A stretch of 64,000 bases of DNA from Flavobacterium aquidurense (GCA_900107365.1 FNPS01000002.1:62001-126000); one strand, 5' to 3'; numbered from the stretch's first letter, positions 9,185-19,307 are shown. The notes: generated by a model not told the origin, from the letters alone. Translations and numbers: made by a program.

Positions 9185-10171
9185 TTATGTCGACATGATG
9201 TCAGACACTCTTAATAATTCTCTATCAATTTCAGATTTACCTTTAATTGCCTGTTCTAATGGAGTTAAAGCTACTTTATCCTCACGAAGTCCAACCATAT
9301 AATTTGATTTTCCTTCGATTAAGGATTCGACTGCTTTTACACCTAAACGGCTTGCCAGCACACGGTCAAAACAAGATGGTGACCCACCACGTTGCATATG
9401 TCCTAATACAGAAACTCTTACGTCATACTCAGGCAAATTAGCTTCAACATAATCTTTTAATTCGAATACGTTTTTACCAATTTTATCACCTTCAGCAATG
9501 ACCACTATACTTGATGATTTTCCTGAAGCTTTACTTTTTTGAAGAGAATCTAGTAATCTGTCTAAACCTAAATCTTCTTCAGGAATAAGGATTTCTTCGG
9601 CACCAGCTCCAATACCAGCATTAAGAGCAATATGCCCAGCATCTCTACCCATAACCTCTACAAAAAACAGACGATTATGTGAACTTGCAGTATCTCTAAT
9701 TTTATCGATACAATCTACTACGGTATTTAAGGCAGTATCATAACCTAAAGTATGAGTCGTACCAAAAATATCATTATCAATTGTACCCGGAATTCCCATT
9801 ACAGGAAAACCATACTCTGAATTAAAAATCAAACCTCCGGTAAAACTTCCGTCTCCTCCAATAACAACTAAAGCATCAACTCCAGCTTTTACAAGATTTT
9901 CGTGCGCTTTTTTTCTACCTTCAGGAGTTCTAAACTCAAGAGAACGAGCCGATTTTAAGATCGTTCCGCCTTTGTTTACAATATTGTTTACACTTCGAGG
10001 GCCCATTTCTTTGAAATCTCCTTCGATCATTCCTTGATACCCTCTATAAATTCCTATGCATTCTATATTATGATAAGCACATGTTCGAACAACTGATCGT
10101 ATTGCGGCATTCATTCCAGGTGAATCTCCTCCTGATGTCAGAACACCAACTTTTTTTATTGTTTTTGGCAT
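9185..10171 (-). CDS. pfkA: ATP-dependent 6-phosphofructokinase
   Basis: Phosphorylates fructose-6-phosphate; the committed step of glycolysis. Full length at 328 residues. Visible motifs are 'GVLTSGGDSPGMNAAIR' (ATP binding), 'VIGGDGSFTG' (Gly-Gly-Asp-Gly, the ATP-type enzyme), 'GIPGTIDNDI' with catalytic Asp, and 'VMGRDAGHIALNAGI'. Start ATG at 10171. It is first of a pfkA-gapA pair; the region upstream to 10422 is AT-rich and would hold the promoter. Confidence 0.97.
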   Translation of the reverse strand: MPKTIKKVGVLTSGGDSPGMNAAIRSVVRTCAYHNIECIGIYRGYQGMIEGDFKEMGPRSVNNIVNKGGTILKSARSLEFRTPEGRKKAHENLVKAGVDALVVIGGDGSFTGGLIFNSEYGFPVMGIPGTIDNDIFGTTHTLGYDTALNTVVDCIDKIRDTASSHNRLFFVEVMGRDAGHIALNAGIGAGAEEILIPEEDLGLDRLLDSLQKSKASGKSSSIVVIAEGDKIGKNVFELKDYVEANLPEYDVRVSVLGHMQRGGSPSCFDRVLASRLGVKAVESLIEGKSNYMVGLREDKVALTPLEQAIKGKSEIDRELLRVSDIMST

Positions 10172-10422
10172 TATTTAAGTATTAAAGTGTAAAATTAGCA
10201 AACATTCACCACTTTTCAGGTTATGATTGTAATAAATTAATAAAATGTGTTAAATTCAAACGTTTTCGTTAATAAGTTTTTTGATATAAAAAAATTCATT
10301 TAAAATAATAAAAGACCCCTATTTTAATTAAATCCTTAAAATTAACAATACATAAATGAAGTGTTATAAAATTGTGTGTTTCAATATTTAGCAAAAAAAT
10401 TGGAACGTCTAAAATTAGCATA
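10172..10422. other. Intergenic region upstream of pfkA
   Basis: AT-rich gap between the tamB terminator and pfkA. On the minus strand a TGTTTGCTAATTTTA-like element close to the gene could serve as promoter. I see no open gene, RNA structure or repeat. Confidence 0.5.
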
Positions 10423-10454
10423 AAAAAACCATTCGTTGCTGCGAATGGTTTTTT
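10423..10454 (-). terminator. Terminator of tamB
   Basis: Perfect 13-bp stem (AAAAAACCATTCG / CGAATGGTTTTTT) with a 6-base loop, 22 bases beyond the tamB stop, ending in a T-run on the minus strand. Confidence 0.82.
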
Positions 10455-10476
10455 ATTGTCCTTTTTTAACAAAATC

Positions 10477-13400
10477 TTAAAAATCGTCATTATCCGGAAT
10501 TAGTCCCTGATTGTTATTTTGAGACGGTGGTGGCTTCTCTTCCTCTTTTTTATCTGTTTTCTTTTTGTTTTTATCAGCGTCTTTTTTAGTAGAGAAATTA
10601 ATATAATCGGGATTCAAATTAGAATCCTGCAGATCATCTGAAGAACCTTTTAATGTTCTTTCGAGCTTATGGCTTTTAAACAGTTTATTTACCAATTCGC
10701 TAAAAGTATCAAAATCGACTTCATATGAAATACCGACACCTTGCGTGTAACCAATTCCTTGTCCTATATAATTAATATCATTTTCTTTATTGAACAAACG
10801 AAGGTTCATAGATCCATCTTCATTTACCCTGTATAGTATTTCAATATCTCCTACAATTGCCGATTCGTTTACTCCTCCAACCGGAACACCGACTTTTCCG
10901 TTAATTGAAATTTTCTCATTAATCTGAGATGATATATTGGCCACAAACTGGCCATCTGCTTCCTGACCAATTCGTTTATCTGCAGATATAAAATTCAGGT
11001 CAATATTAAACTTATCATTGTCAGACTTTATAATTCCACCTAATAAACTTGCAGCCGTTTCTGCAAATGTTCCTGACAAATCGCTTTGATTAAATCCATC
11101 CGGACTCATAAACGAACCTGTTGACAGCAAATACAAAGCCTGAGTCTGGCGAACATCCTTATCATCTAACTTGTATTGTATCTCTGATTTCAAAACACTA
11201 CTTACAGACGGAAACTGAATATCAAAATTAGGTTCAGGACTCGCTAAATCACCTCTCAGACCAATAACAACTTCTACAGGTACTTTTTTATTGAAAGAAG
11301 AATTCTCCAAAAGCACCGCAGGATTTGCTGATGTTCTGTAAACAGCCTCTAAATTCAATTGGGCTTTCATTGGGTTTCCTTCCCAAATAATCGACCCTCC
11401 TTTTTTAACCGCAAACTTTTTATCAATTAAACCTCCGTATTTAAAATTATAAGTTCCTTCATATGCCTGGAAATCTCCCCACATATTAAATTTACCAAGT
11501 GTATTAATTTTGAACAATAATGATCCGTATCCTTTTCCTTTCATTCCATGACCGGAATTTCGATCCAGAATAACTTCCACTTCAGCATCTGGTGTAATAT
11601 CAAAATCAAACTCTAATTCCAGGCCGCCATAGTTTTTGGTTTTCTCAACAATACCATTCGCTAAGTTGTACTTTTCTTTTGGAGTTACAAAATGTATCCA
11701 ACTGCTCTCCCCTACACTTTGAACATTATTGATCGGAATTTTGACCTCTGTACCCTTCTCTGATTTGGCAGCAACTTTTATAAATAAACTTTCCGTTGGT
11801 CCTTTTATACTTGCAGTTCCATTAATAAATGCCGTTCCAAAATAAGCCGCATCATCACTATCTTTAGTATCAAGTGCTAGCAATCGTTTTGAAGTAATGG
11901 TTAAATCTAATTTCCAATCGGCAAAATTATGGTGTTCTATAGTTCCGTTTAATAATCCTTTCGTACCGTATTTTGTATCTGTCAATTGATTATTTCTAAA
12001 CAAAAACTTTTCATCGGTAAGATCAATTACAGTTCTGTCACTTAATTCATAATCTGTATTAAGATAAGGAATAGTCATTCCTGCTTTTTCAACATACAAT
12101 CTTCCGTTGATTTCTGGTTTCTTAATATTTCCAACCACAGCTGCATTTCCAGAAACAGATCCACGAACATTCGATAAAACATCCTTACCAACCTTTCCTA
12201 GAGTTGCTAAATTAAATCCTTCTAATTTAAGCTTTAAATCCAGTATTGTTTCTTTATTTTCAATTGCGAAATTTCCGCTGGCATTAAACGATTCTGTAAA
12301 ACCATTGTGTATCGACGAGTTTATAGTGAATTTTCTCAGATTCTCATCGCCGGAAATATCAAAATCTAAAGTTCCTAATTCTGTATTATTTAAATTAAGA
12401 TGATCAATAACGATGGAAGCCGTGGGTTGATAAACATCTTTATTTTGTTTAAAATTGACATTTCCGTTTAAATTTCCATTAAAAACAAATTTTGAATTTA
12501 AAGGTGTAATTTTATTAATATCGACATCTTCAAAATTCAGAACTAGATCTTTATAATCTTTACCTTTTAAAACGCCATTTAAATCTATTTTTTGATCTTC
12601 ATGCGAGAGGACTATGTTATCAATAGTAAAGTTTTTAAAATTTTTATCAAAAAGAATCTGATTATCTGATCCATCCTGTTCATTTAAATACCATAAATAG
12701 TCTTTAAATTTCATTTCAGATTTTTTAATTCCAACTACATTGTTTTTATTTTTATCTATAGTATGAAACAAGTCAAGATTAAAATAATCTTCGCCTTTTT
12801 CGCCACCTTTAAATTCCGAACGAACAAACAAAGTATCTTTTGAAGTTACATTTATCAGATTAAAATCACGTATTTTATAATAAGGCGTCTTAATACTATC
12901 CAACTCTATAAACGCATTATAAAGTGGATTTTTATTATCGATATTAACCCTGATATTATCAAATGTATTTTTTGCGGCCGTAATTTTTTGTGATTTAAAT
13001 CTAAACTTAAATTCATTTAAATCGGCGTCAATCTTACCTCGTACAACTGTTGAGGAATCAACATTAATTTCAGGATACAACATTTCGACAACTTTGTCAT
13101 AAACGTGAAAATTGAAACGTAAAAACTGACCTTTTTTAACTTTATATGGTTTGTAATTTGTATAAAGACTTCCAACGGAATTCATTACTAATTTATCTAA
13201 TTGGGCAAATTGAAATTTTCCAACAATTTTACCATCAACAATATCAGTTGAGTTAATAGTTATTGTTCGTAATCTGTCTGCATCAAAACTTGAATTGATT
13301 GTTAATTCATCAAACTCGTAAGTTGCTTTTGGATTTTGATAAATAGCATCTTTTATATAAATATTACCCTGAAGATTTTCAATTGAATTCCCGGAAACCT

Positions 13401-14964
13401 GAACAACTGCATCTCCGCTAAAATGGGAAACAGTATCATTTATAAATTTAAGTTTACGCAAATCGGCATTCTCGACATTAATATGAAAATCATATCTGCT
13501 TTCACGTTTACTTAAATCTACCAAACCATCAAATGTTAACGACAGATTAGGATCATTTATAGAAATTTGACCTTTATAATATGGCAATTTAAAATTACCA
13601 TTTACTACAATGTTATTATAAGTGTATTTATTGTAATCTAACTTGGTAATATCACCTTTTATAATGGTATTAAGGTATTTCTCCGTAAAACCTACACCAT
13701 CAACATCTAAATTTAAGGTTGTTCTTCCAATATCTTTTCGATTTAATAAAGCACCAACATCAAAATTCTCCAGAACAATATTTCCTGAATAAGATGCCTT
13801 ATCGATAAAATCCATGTTATTTAAATGAAGATCAACTTTACCACCACCGATATCCGTAACCATTTTAAAGTTGGCTTCTAATGCAACTGTTGAAACCTTT
13901 GCCTTTCCTACAATAGTAAATTTACCTATTCTTTTTAGCTCTTTAGGGAGTTTTTTACCCAAAACAACAGGAAGCAAAGCCACCATATTATCATAACTTG
14001 AAACCAATTTGTCAAACTTACCATCCATGGAAAACTTTTGTTCTTTAGAACCTAAAAGATTCTTAAAGTTGATTGTACCAATAATCCTCGAACCATTAGT
14101 ATCTGTAAGTCTCAAGCCTTTTAAATTAAGATTATTAAGAGGTCCGTTTAATTTTGTCTTAAGTTTAAAATGTTGGTTTTTACCTAATCCATCATAAAAA
14201 TAACGAATATCATTCGTTGCAATTGAAGACGAATCAATTCTAACATTAAACTTTACTTTATCCGTAAAATTTAAAAAATCTTCTACTTTATAATTCAAGA
14301 TTGCCTCACCATAAATAGATGATCTTTTGGTTTTTATAGCTAAATTTTCAACTTTTATTTGCTTTTTGGTATAACTAAATTTTCCGGCAAAATTTGAAAC
14401 GTAAAGGCCGCGATGATCCAAAAATGAAAAACGATGAATAGTAGTATTGACATCAGGACCATATAATTTAAAATCACTGATGTAAGCATTAAGTTTTGTG
14501 AACGACAAAAATTTGGGCGTCTTTTTATTTTCGTCAACTACAGAAAAAATTCCTTTTGAGATATAAGCATTTTTAGCCGTCAGCAAAAAATGCTTATTTG
14601 TTTTTGATGGCTTATCAGAATCAAAAAGTTTTATAAACTTATTAATATTGTTTTCATTTTCATTTTTATACGTTTTCAGATTAAAAATCAAACCTGTTAA
14701 ACGCAAATCACCAAAAATCAAATCACCGTCTAATAATCTTTTGATGCTTAAAATATCTGTCGAAATAATATCTGAGTAGATTAAAACTTTCTTATGATGG
14801 TCATAAATCAAAACTTTCTTAAGTTTTACGCCGCCAAAAATATTTATTGCAACTTTGTCAACATGAATATCTGTTTTAAAATCTTCGTTCAGGGAATTGG
14901 TTACATATTGCGCAATTTTAGTCTGGACTACAGGTAAAGACAGCGTTATAGCAAGTGCTAACAA
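10477..14964 (-). CDS. tamB: TamB-like translocation and assembly module protein
   Basis: Very large (about 1,500 residues) AsmA/TamB-type protein that spans the periplasm as a long hydrophobic beta-taco and serves envelope protein or lipid traffic. The N-terminus is a membrane anchor, the middle is thousands of bases of repetitive beta strands, and the C-terminal DUF490 region includes 'GSLLFKINTLGKFNMWGDF' and ends in a Lys/Pro-rich tail. The first standard start codon is the TTG at 14964, but it cuts the anchor in half. The frame stays open to 15024 and would add the basic 'KKVKKIISRTLIGLILLLL' segment expected before the anchor. No ATG, GTG or TTG exists there; an ATC at 15016-15018 is the best positional candidate. 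Divergent from tsaD. Confidence 0.88.
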   Translation of the reverse strand: MLALAITLSLPVVQTKIAQYVTNSLNEDFKTDIHVDKVAINIFGGVKLKKVLIYDHHKKVLIYSDIISTDILSIKRLLDGDLIFGDLRLTGLIFNLKTYKNENENNINKFIKLFDSDKPSKTNKHFLLTAKNAYISKGIFSVVDENKKTPKFLSFTKLNAYISDFKLYGPDVNTTIHRFSFLDHRGLYVSNFAGKFSYTKKQIKVENLAIKTKRSSIYGEAILNYKVEDFLNFTDKVKFNVRIDSSSIATNDIRYFYDGLGKNQHFKLKTKLNGPLNNLNLKGLRLTDTNGSRIIGTINFKNLLGSKEQKFSMDGKFDKLVSSYDNMVALLPVVLGKKLPKELKRIGKFTIVGKAKVSTVALEANFKMVTDIGGGKVDLHLNNMDFIDKASYSGNIVLENFDVGALLNRKDIGRTTLNLDVDGVGFTEKYLNTIIKGDITKLDYNKYTYNNIVVNGNFKLPYYKGQISINDPNLSLTFDGLVDLSKRESRYDFHINVENADLRKLKFINDTVSHFSGDAVVQVSGNSIENLQGNIYIKDAIYQNPKATYEFDELTINSSFDADRLRTITINSTDIVDGKIVGKFQFAQLDKLVMNSVGSLYTNYKPYKVKKGQFLRFNFHVYDKVVEMLYPEINVDSSTVVRGKIDADLNEFKFRFKSQKITAAKNTFDNIRVNIDNKNPLYNAFIELDSIKTPYYKIRDFNLINVTSKDTLFVRSEFKGGEKGEDYFNLDLFHTIDKNKNNVVGIKKSEMKFKDYLWYLNEQDGSDNQILFDKNFKNFTIDNIVLSHEDQKIDLNGVLKGKDYKDLVLNFEDVDINKITPLNSKFVFNGNLNGNVNFKQNKDVYQPTASIVIDHLNLNNTELGTLDFDISGDENLRKFTINSSIHNGFTESFNASGNFAIENKETILDLKLKLEGFNLATLGKVGKDVLSNVRGSVSGNAAVVGNIKKPEINGRLYVEKAGMTIPYLNTDYELSDRTVIDLTDEKFLFRNNQLTDTKYGTKGLLNGTIEHHNFADWKLDLTITSKRLLALDTKDSDDAAYFGTAFINGTASIKGPTESLFIKVAAKSEKGTEVKIPINNVQSVGESSWIHFVTPKEKYNLANGIVEKTKNYGGLELEFDFDITPDAEVEVILDRNSGHGMKGKGYGSLLFKINTLGKFNMWGDFQAYEGTYNFKYGGLIDKKFAVKKGGSIIWEGNPMKAQLNLEAVYRTSANPAVLLENSSFNKKVPVEVVIGLRGDLASPEPNFDIQFPSVSSVLKSEIQYKLDDKDVRQTQALYLLSTGSFMSPDGFNQSDLSGTFAETAASLLGGIIKSDNDKFNIDLNFISADKRIGQEADGQFVANISSQINEKISINGKVGVPVGGVNESAIVGDIEILYRVNEDGSMNLRLFNKENDINYIGQGIGYTQGVGISYEVDFDTFSELVNKLFKSHKLERTLKGSSDDLQDSNLNPDYINFSTKKDADKNKKKTDKKEEEKPPPSQNNNQGLIPDNDDF

Positions 14965-15092
14965 AAGTAAGATTAACCCAATTAGGGTTCGTGATATTAT
15001 TTTCTTTACTTTTTTGATAGCTTTTTAATTTTAGTTTTCTTTTAAATTTACTTTGAACAGACAAAGAACGACTGTTTTTGATAAAAATTCTT

Positions 15093-15100
15093 TAATTTTG
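15093..15100 (+). promoter_or_regulatory. Promoter -7 element for tsaD
   Basis: TAATTTTG fits the Bacteroidetes -7 consensus TAnnTTTG and lies 70 bases before the chosen tsaD ATG. No well-spaced TTTG -33 element is seen, so this is moderate evidence. Confidence 0.4.
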
Positions 15101-15170
15101 GCTTCTCCTTATAATCAAAGAAAATTAAAAATTTGATTTGTCAAATATAATCCAAAATTCGTGCCTTTAT

Positions 15171-16193
15171 ATGCAAAATTCAGAGGTTTTTATTCTTGCC
15201 ATCGAAAGTTCCTGCGATGATACTGCTGCTGCAGTTTTACATAACGATAAAGTACTCTCAAATGTTGTGGCCAACCAGCTTATTCACAACCAGTATGGTG
15301 GTGTCGTACCGGAGTTAGCATCGAGAGCTCATCAGCAAAACATTGTTCCTGTAATTGATGCTGCACTTCGTAAAGCAAATGTACAAAAAGAACAATTAAC
15401 AGCCATTGCATTTACACAAGGTCCTGGTTTAATGGGATCATTATTAGTAGGAAGTTCTTTTAGTAAATCACTATCATTAGCCTTACAAATTCCGTTAATT
15501 GCTGTAAATCACATGCATGCGCATATTTTAGCACATTTTATTGATGAAGAAGGATTTGATAAACCTGAATTTCCATTTTTAGCACTGACGATTAGCGGGG
15601 GTCACACGCAGATTGTAAAGGTAAACGGCTTTTTTGATATGGAAATTATCGGCGAAACCACTGATGATGCCGTTGGAGAAGCTTTTGACAAGAGTGCCAA
15701 AATTCTTGGACTTCCTTACCCTGGCGGCCCATTAATTGATAAGTATGCAAAAGAAGGAAATCCGAAGGCTTTTGCTTTTACTAAACCAAAAGTGCCCGGA
15801 TTAGATTTTAGTTTCTCGGGATTAAAAACAGCAATTTTATATTTTATTCAGAAGAAAAAATTAGAAACCCCAAATTTCATTGAAGAAAACCTGAATGACA
15901 TTTGTGCGTCTATTCAATATACGATTATCGAAATTTTGATGGATAAATTGAAATTAGCGGTAAAGGAAACCGGAATAAATCAAATTGCAATTGGCGGAGG
16001 TGTTTCGGCAAACTCTGGCATCAGAACACGACTAAAAGAAAGTGAAGGCAAATACGGATGGAAAACTTTTGTTCCGAAATTTGAATACACCACAGATAAT
16101 GCTGCAATGATTGGAATTGTAGGTTATCAAAAATATTTATCAAGTCGTTTTGAAACTTCAGCTGTCGTTTCAAAAGCGCGAATTCAATTTTAA
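15171..16193 (+). CDS. tsaD: tRNA N6-threonylcarbamoyladenosine synthase subunit TsaD
   Basis: Transfers threonylcarbamoyl to A37 of ANN-decoding tRNAs, with TsaB and TsaE. At 340 residues it is full length. It has the ASKHA nucleotide site 'AIESSCDDTAAAV', the iron-binding 'HMHAHILAHF', 'TISGGHTQI', and 'IAIGGGVSANSG'. The ATG at 15171 is chosen over an in-frame TTG at 15138. rsmE begins 4 bases after its stop, so both are co-transcribed. Divergent from tamB. Confidence 0.96.
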   Translation: MQNSEVFILAIESSCDDTAAAVLHNDKVLSNVVANQLIHNQYGGVVPELASRAHQQNIVPVIDAALRKANVQKEQLTAIAFTQGPGLMGSLLVGSSFSKSLSLALQIPLIAVNHMHAHILAHFIDEEGFDKPEFPFLALTISGGHTQIVKVNGFFDMEIIGETTDDAVGEAFDKSAKILGLPYPGGPLIDKYAKEGNPKAFAFTKPKVPGLDFSFSGLKTAILYFIQKKKLETPNFIEENLNDICASIQYTIIEILMDKLKLAVKETGINQIAIGGGVSANSGIRTRLKESEGKYGWKTFVPKFEYTTDNAAMIGIVGYQKYLSSRFETSAVVSKARIQF

Positions 16194-16196
16194 ATT

Positions 16197-16901
16197 ATGC
16201 AATTATTTTACAATCCTGATATAGACGAAACGACTGAAACTTTTTCTTTTGATAAAGAGGAAAGCCGACATATAATAAAGGTTTTACGCAAAAAAGATTC
16301 CGATATTCTACACGTCACAAATGGTTTAGGTTTATTATTTGAAACTGAAATCACATTGGCTTCTGACAATAAATGTATTGTTGAAGTACTTTCGATAAAA
16401 AAGTCTCCCGAACCAAAATTCCGTTTGCATTTAGCTGTGGCACCAACCAAAATGAATGATCGTTTTGAATGGTTTTTAGAAAAAGCTACTGAAATTGGTA
16501 TTCAGGAAATTACTCCTGTTTTTTGTGATCGTTCAGAAAGAAAAGTAATTAATTTAGAGCGTTTTGAGAAAATAATTCTTTCGGCAATGAAACAATCTAA
16601 TGAAACGTATTTGCCAAAATTGAATGAAGCAATTTCGTTTAAGGAATTCATCAAACAAAAAAATGATGGCTTACAATTGATTGCACATTGCGAAGAAACT
16701 GATAAAAAATCACTAAAAGAAGTTTTAAGGCCAAATGAAAATGTAACTATTTTGATTGGCCCTGAAGGTGATTTTTCGGATAAGGAAATTGCATTGGCTT
16801 TAGAAAACAATTTTCAGCCGGTTGCTTTAGGAAATACCCGTTTACGTACAGAAACTGCTGCAGTTGTAGCTTGCCATAGTGTTGTTTTTTTTAATGAATA
16901 A
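16197..16901 (+). CDS. rsmE: 16S rRNA (uracil-1498-N3)-methyltransferase
   Basis: SPOUT-class methyltransferase for U1498 of 16S rRNA, 234 residues. An N-terminal PUA-like part ('SFDKEESRHIIKVLRKKDSD') is followed by the trefoil-knot SAM site seen as 'ILIGPEGDFSDKEI' and 'ALGNTRLRTETAAVVA'. The gene follows tsaD by 3 bases, which supports a translation-quality operon. Complete, nothing unusual. Confidence 0.95.
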   Translation: MQLFYNPDIDETTETFSFDKEESRHIIKVLRKKDSDILHVTNGLGLLFETEITLASDNKCIVEVLSIKKSPEPKFRLHLAVAPTKMNDRFEWFLEKATEIGIQEITPVFCDRSERKVINLERFEKIILSAMKQSNETYLPKLNEAISFKEFIKQKNDGLQLIAHCEETDKKSLKEVLRPNENVTILIGPEGDFSDKEIALALENNFQPVALGNTRLRTETAAVVACHSVVFFNE

Positions 16902-16925
16902 GTCTAGTTCTGTCCTTTCGACTAA

Positions 16926-16979
16926 GGAGAAATTACATCACAAGAGCAACGCATTGTGGTTATGTTATGTGATTTCTCC
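16926..16979. repeat. Imperfect inverted repeat between rsmE and the DUF4159 gene
   Basis: GGAGAAAT..CAC on the left pairs with GTGATTTCTCC on the right around a roughly 27-base loop, with flanking 'TCGACTAAGG' and 'CGGTCGGTCAAACTGAC'. There is no T-run and no coding pattern. It resembles a dispersed intergenic palindrome rather than a terminator. Confidence 0.55.
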
Positions 16980-17030
16980 GGTCGGTCAAACTGACAAAAA
17001 TGGCGCAAATTCTCAGATAATTTAAATTAT

Positions 17031-17669
17031 ATGAAAAAAATATTTCTTTTATTTTTATTCGTTTCTGTTTCTTCCTTTTCACAAGAAATTGCTTTATTAA
17101 AATATAGCGGTGGCGGCGATTGGTACGCGAATCCAACTTCATTACCCAACCTCATCCGATTTTGCAATTCGAATATCAATACCAGAATAAAAGCAAAACC
17201 ATCAACAGTTGAACCAGGTAATCCTGATTTACTCTCCTATCCTTTTGTACACATGACCGGGCATGGAAATGTTGTTTTTAGCGATGCGGACGTAACTAAT
17301 TTGAGAAATTATCTGACTGCCGGGGGGTTTCTTCATATTGATGATAATTACGGAATGGATCAATACATTCGAAAAGAAATCAAAAAGATATTTCCAAATA
17401 ATAGTTTAGTCGAAATTCCGGCAAATCATCCTATTTTTCAAAAACCTTATCCTTTTCCAAACGGCTTACCAAAGATTCATGAACATGACGGAACTCGTGC
17501 ACAGGCTTTTGGAATTTTCGTAGAAAACAAACTCGTTTTATTGTACACATACGAATGTGACCTTGGCGATGGCTGGGAAGATCCTCAAGTGCATAATGAT
17601 CCTGCTGATGTTCGCGATAAAGCTCTAAAAATGGGTGCCAATATCATCAATTACATATTTACCAACTAA
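17031..17669 (+). CDS. Secreted DUF4159 domain protein
   Basis: Protein of 212 residues with a signal peptide (hydrophobic 'IFLLFLFVSVSSFS' then Q). The mature part matches the DUF4159 pattern: 'ALLKYSGGGDWYANPTSL', 'MTGHGNVVFSD', 'GGFLHIDDNYGMDQ' and 'YTYECDLGDGWEDPQVH'. The fold is related to class I glutamine-amidotransferase-like domains, but no catalytic triad is obvious and the biochemical role is unknown. The next gene starts 10 bases after its stop. Confidence 0.85.
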   Translation: MKKIFLLFLFVSVSSFSQEIALLKYSGGGDWYANPTSLPNLIRFCNSNINTRIKAKPSTVEPGNPDLLSYPFVHMTGHGNVVFSDADVTNLRNYLTAGGFLHIDDNYGMDQYIRKEIKKIFPNNSLVEIPANHPIFQKPYPFPNGLPKIHEHDGTRAQAFGIFVENKLVLLYTYECDLGDGWEDPQVHNDPADVRDKALKMGANIINYIFTN

Positions 17670-17679
17670 TTATAAAAAA

Positions 17680-18174
17680 GTGCAGCTTACTCACGGAGAA
17701 AATCAATTTGAGAGAAAAACATTTCCAATAACACTGGTTTGCGACCATATTTATTTTCAGCAAAACATTGGTTCACTTTTTAGAATAAGCGAAGCTTTTG
17801 GAGTAGAAAATATTATTTTTTTAGGAAAAGATATTCCACTAACGCCACGAAAAATCAATAAAACCTCCCGCAGTACACATCTTTATGTGCCGCACAAAAT
17901 TATCGAAGAAACTTCTGAACTCGTAAATTACCTGCAGGAAAATAATTTCGAAATTATTGCACTCGAAATTGCAAGCAATAGCAAACCTCTTAGAGAAGTC
18001 AATATTCCTGAAAATCAAAAAATTGCACTTTTAATTGGAAGTGAAATTGATGGAATCTCAAATGAACTTCTCGAAATTTCACATCAAATTGTCCACATAA
18101 ATATGTTTGGAAACAATAGTAGTATGAATGTTGTGCAAGCTGCAAGTATAGCTTTGTACGAATTTACTTCTTAA
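17680..18174 (+). CDS. TrmH/SpoU family RNA methyltransferase
   Basis: Protein of 164 residues with SPOUT-fold motifs. 'LVCDHIYFQQNIGSLFRISE' is the motif 1 Asn/Arg region, 'IALLIGSEIDGIS' is motif 2, and 'INMFGNNSSMNVVQAASIAL' is motif 3 with the knot. It probably 2'-O-methylates a ribose in tRNA or rRNA; the target is not evident. The frame extends upstream into the DUF4159 gene, but a GTG at 17680 preceded by an A-rich TATAAAAAA gives a clean start. Short compared with TrmH proteins that carry an extra N-terminal domain. Confidence 0.85.
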   Translation: MQLTHGENQFERKTFPITLVCDHIYFQQNIGSLFRISEAFGVENIIFLGKDIPLTPRKINKTSRSTHLYVPHKIIEETSELVNYLQENNFEIIALEIASNSKPLREVNIPENQKIALLIGSEIDGISNELLEISHQIVHINMFGNNSSMNVVQAASIALYEFTS

Positions 18175-18332
18175 TAAATAATTGTTAATTTTTGTAAGAA
18201 TCAAGCTGTACGGGCTGTTGTAAAATTCTCACAAAATATTTAATATAAAAATTTGGCTACAATATCATTTTGTTATAAAATTGCGTTATAAATAACCAAA
18301 TTTAATTTTTTATAACAAAAACCCAAATTATT

Positions 18333-19283
18333 ATGAAAAAAGTTTTTATTACCACAATTGCAGCTTTAATGCTGTTTTCTTGTCAAAACGACCAAACAGA
18401 ACCAACAGGTTCAGATGCCAGTGCTGCTACACGACGTCTTTGTGCTTCACAAGAAGTTCTTGAAGCTCAATTAAAGGCCGATCCAATGTTAGCCATTAGA
18501 ATGAATGAAATTGAAGCATTTACTACAAACCGAATTCTTACAAATCGTTTAGTAAATGGTAAAATTGAAATTCCGGTTGTAGTAAACGTTTTATACAAAA
18601 CGACTGCGCAAAACATTTCAAATGCCCAAATTCAATCACAGATTGATGTTTTAAACAAAGATTTCAACGCTTTAAACTCTGATTACAATAGTGTTCCTGC
18701 TCTTTTTGCCGGAGTAAAAGCTAATATCGGAATTACATTCGTTTTAGATCAGGTGATTAGAAAATCAACTACCAAAACTTCATGGGGAACAAATGATGCC
18801 ATGAAAAAAACGGCTCAGGGAGGACTTGCGCCAACTTCGCCAACGACTAAACTTAATCTTTGGTCTTGTGCTATTGGTGGAGGAATCTTAGGTTATGCAC
18901 AATTTCCTGGTGGAGCTTCTGCAACTGACGGAGTTGTAATTGATTCCAGGTATTTCGGTTTATCTGGTGCTGCAAATGCTCCATTTAATTTAGGCAGAAC
19001 AGCAACTCACGAAGTAGGACACTGGATGAATTTACGTCACATTTGGGGAGATACCACTTGTGGAAGCGATTTAGTATCTGATACTCCAACGCACAATGAC
19101 GCAAATTATGGAGTTCCGGCTTATCCTCATTATAGTACCTGTTCCGGAACACCAGTAGAGATGACTATGAACTACATGGATTATACAGATGATAACGGAA
19201 TGTACATGTTCTCACTAGGTCAAAAAAGCAGAATGGCAGCTATATTTGTTTCTGGAGGTGCAAGAGCTTCATTTGGACAATAA
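18333..19283 (+). CDS. M43 (pappalysin-type) zinc metalloprotease lipoprotein
   Basis: Predicted lipoprotein ('ALMLFSC' lipobox near residue 17) with an M43 catalytic domain. The extended zinc site 'THEVGHWMNLRHIWGD' (HExxHxxxxxH) is complete, as is the Met-turn 'MNYMDYTDD'. At 316 residues it is short for the family. It ends soon after the catalytic domain with no type IX sorting domain, so it probably stays lipid-anchored at the cell surface or periplasm. A terminator follows at 19308. It stands alone as a single-gene unit. Confidence 0.92.
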   Translation: MKKVFITTIAALMLFSCQNDQTEPTGSDASAATRRLCASQEVLEAQLKADPMLAIRMNEIEAFTTNRILTNRLVNGKIEIPVVVNVLYKTTAQNISNAQIQSQIDVLNKDFNALNSDYNSVPALFAGVKANIGITFVLDQVIRKSTTKTSWGTNDAMKKTAQGGLAPTSPTTKLNLWSCAIGGGILGYAQFPGGASATDGVVIDSRYFGLSGAANAPFNLGRTATHEVGHWMNLRHIWGDTTCGSDLVSDTPTHNDANYGVPAYPHYSTCSGTPVEMTMNYMDYTDDNGMYMFSLGQKSRMAAIFVSGGARASFGQ

Positions 19284-19307
19284 GATTAAAAATAATTGTT
19301 AGTTAAG

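Noticed and set aside
16926..16979. Riboswitch or leader RNA before the DUF4159 gene
   Set aside because: The hairpin is a simple two-arm palindrome of the type dispersed elsewhere in the window, without multi-stem structure or a terminator.
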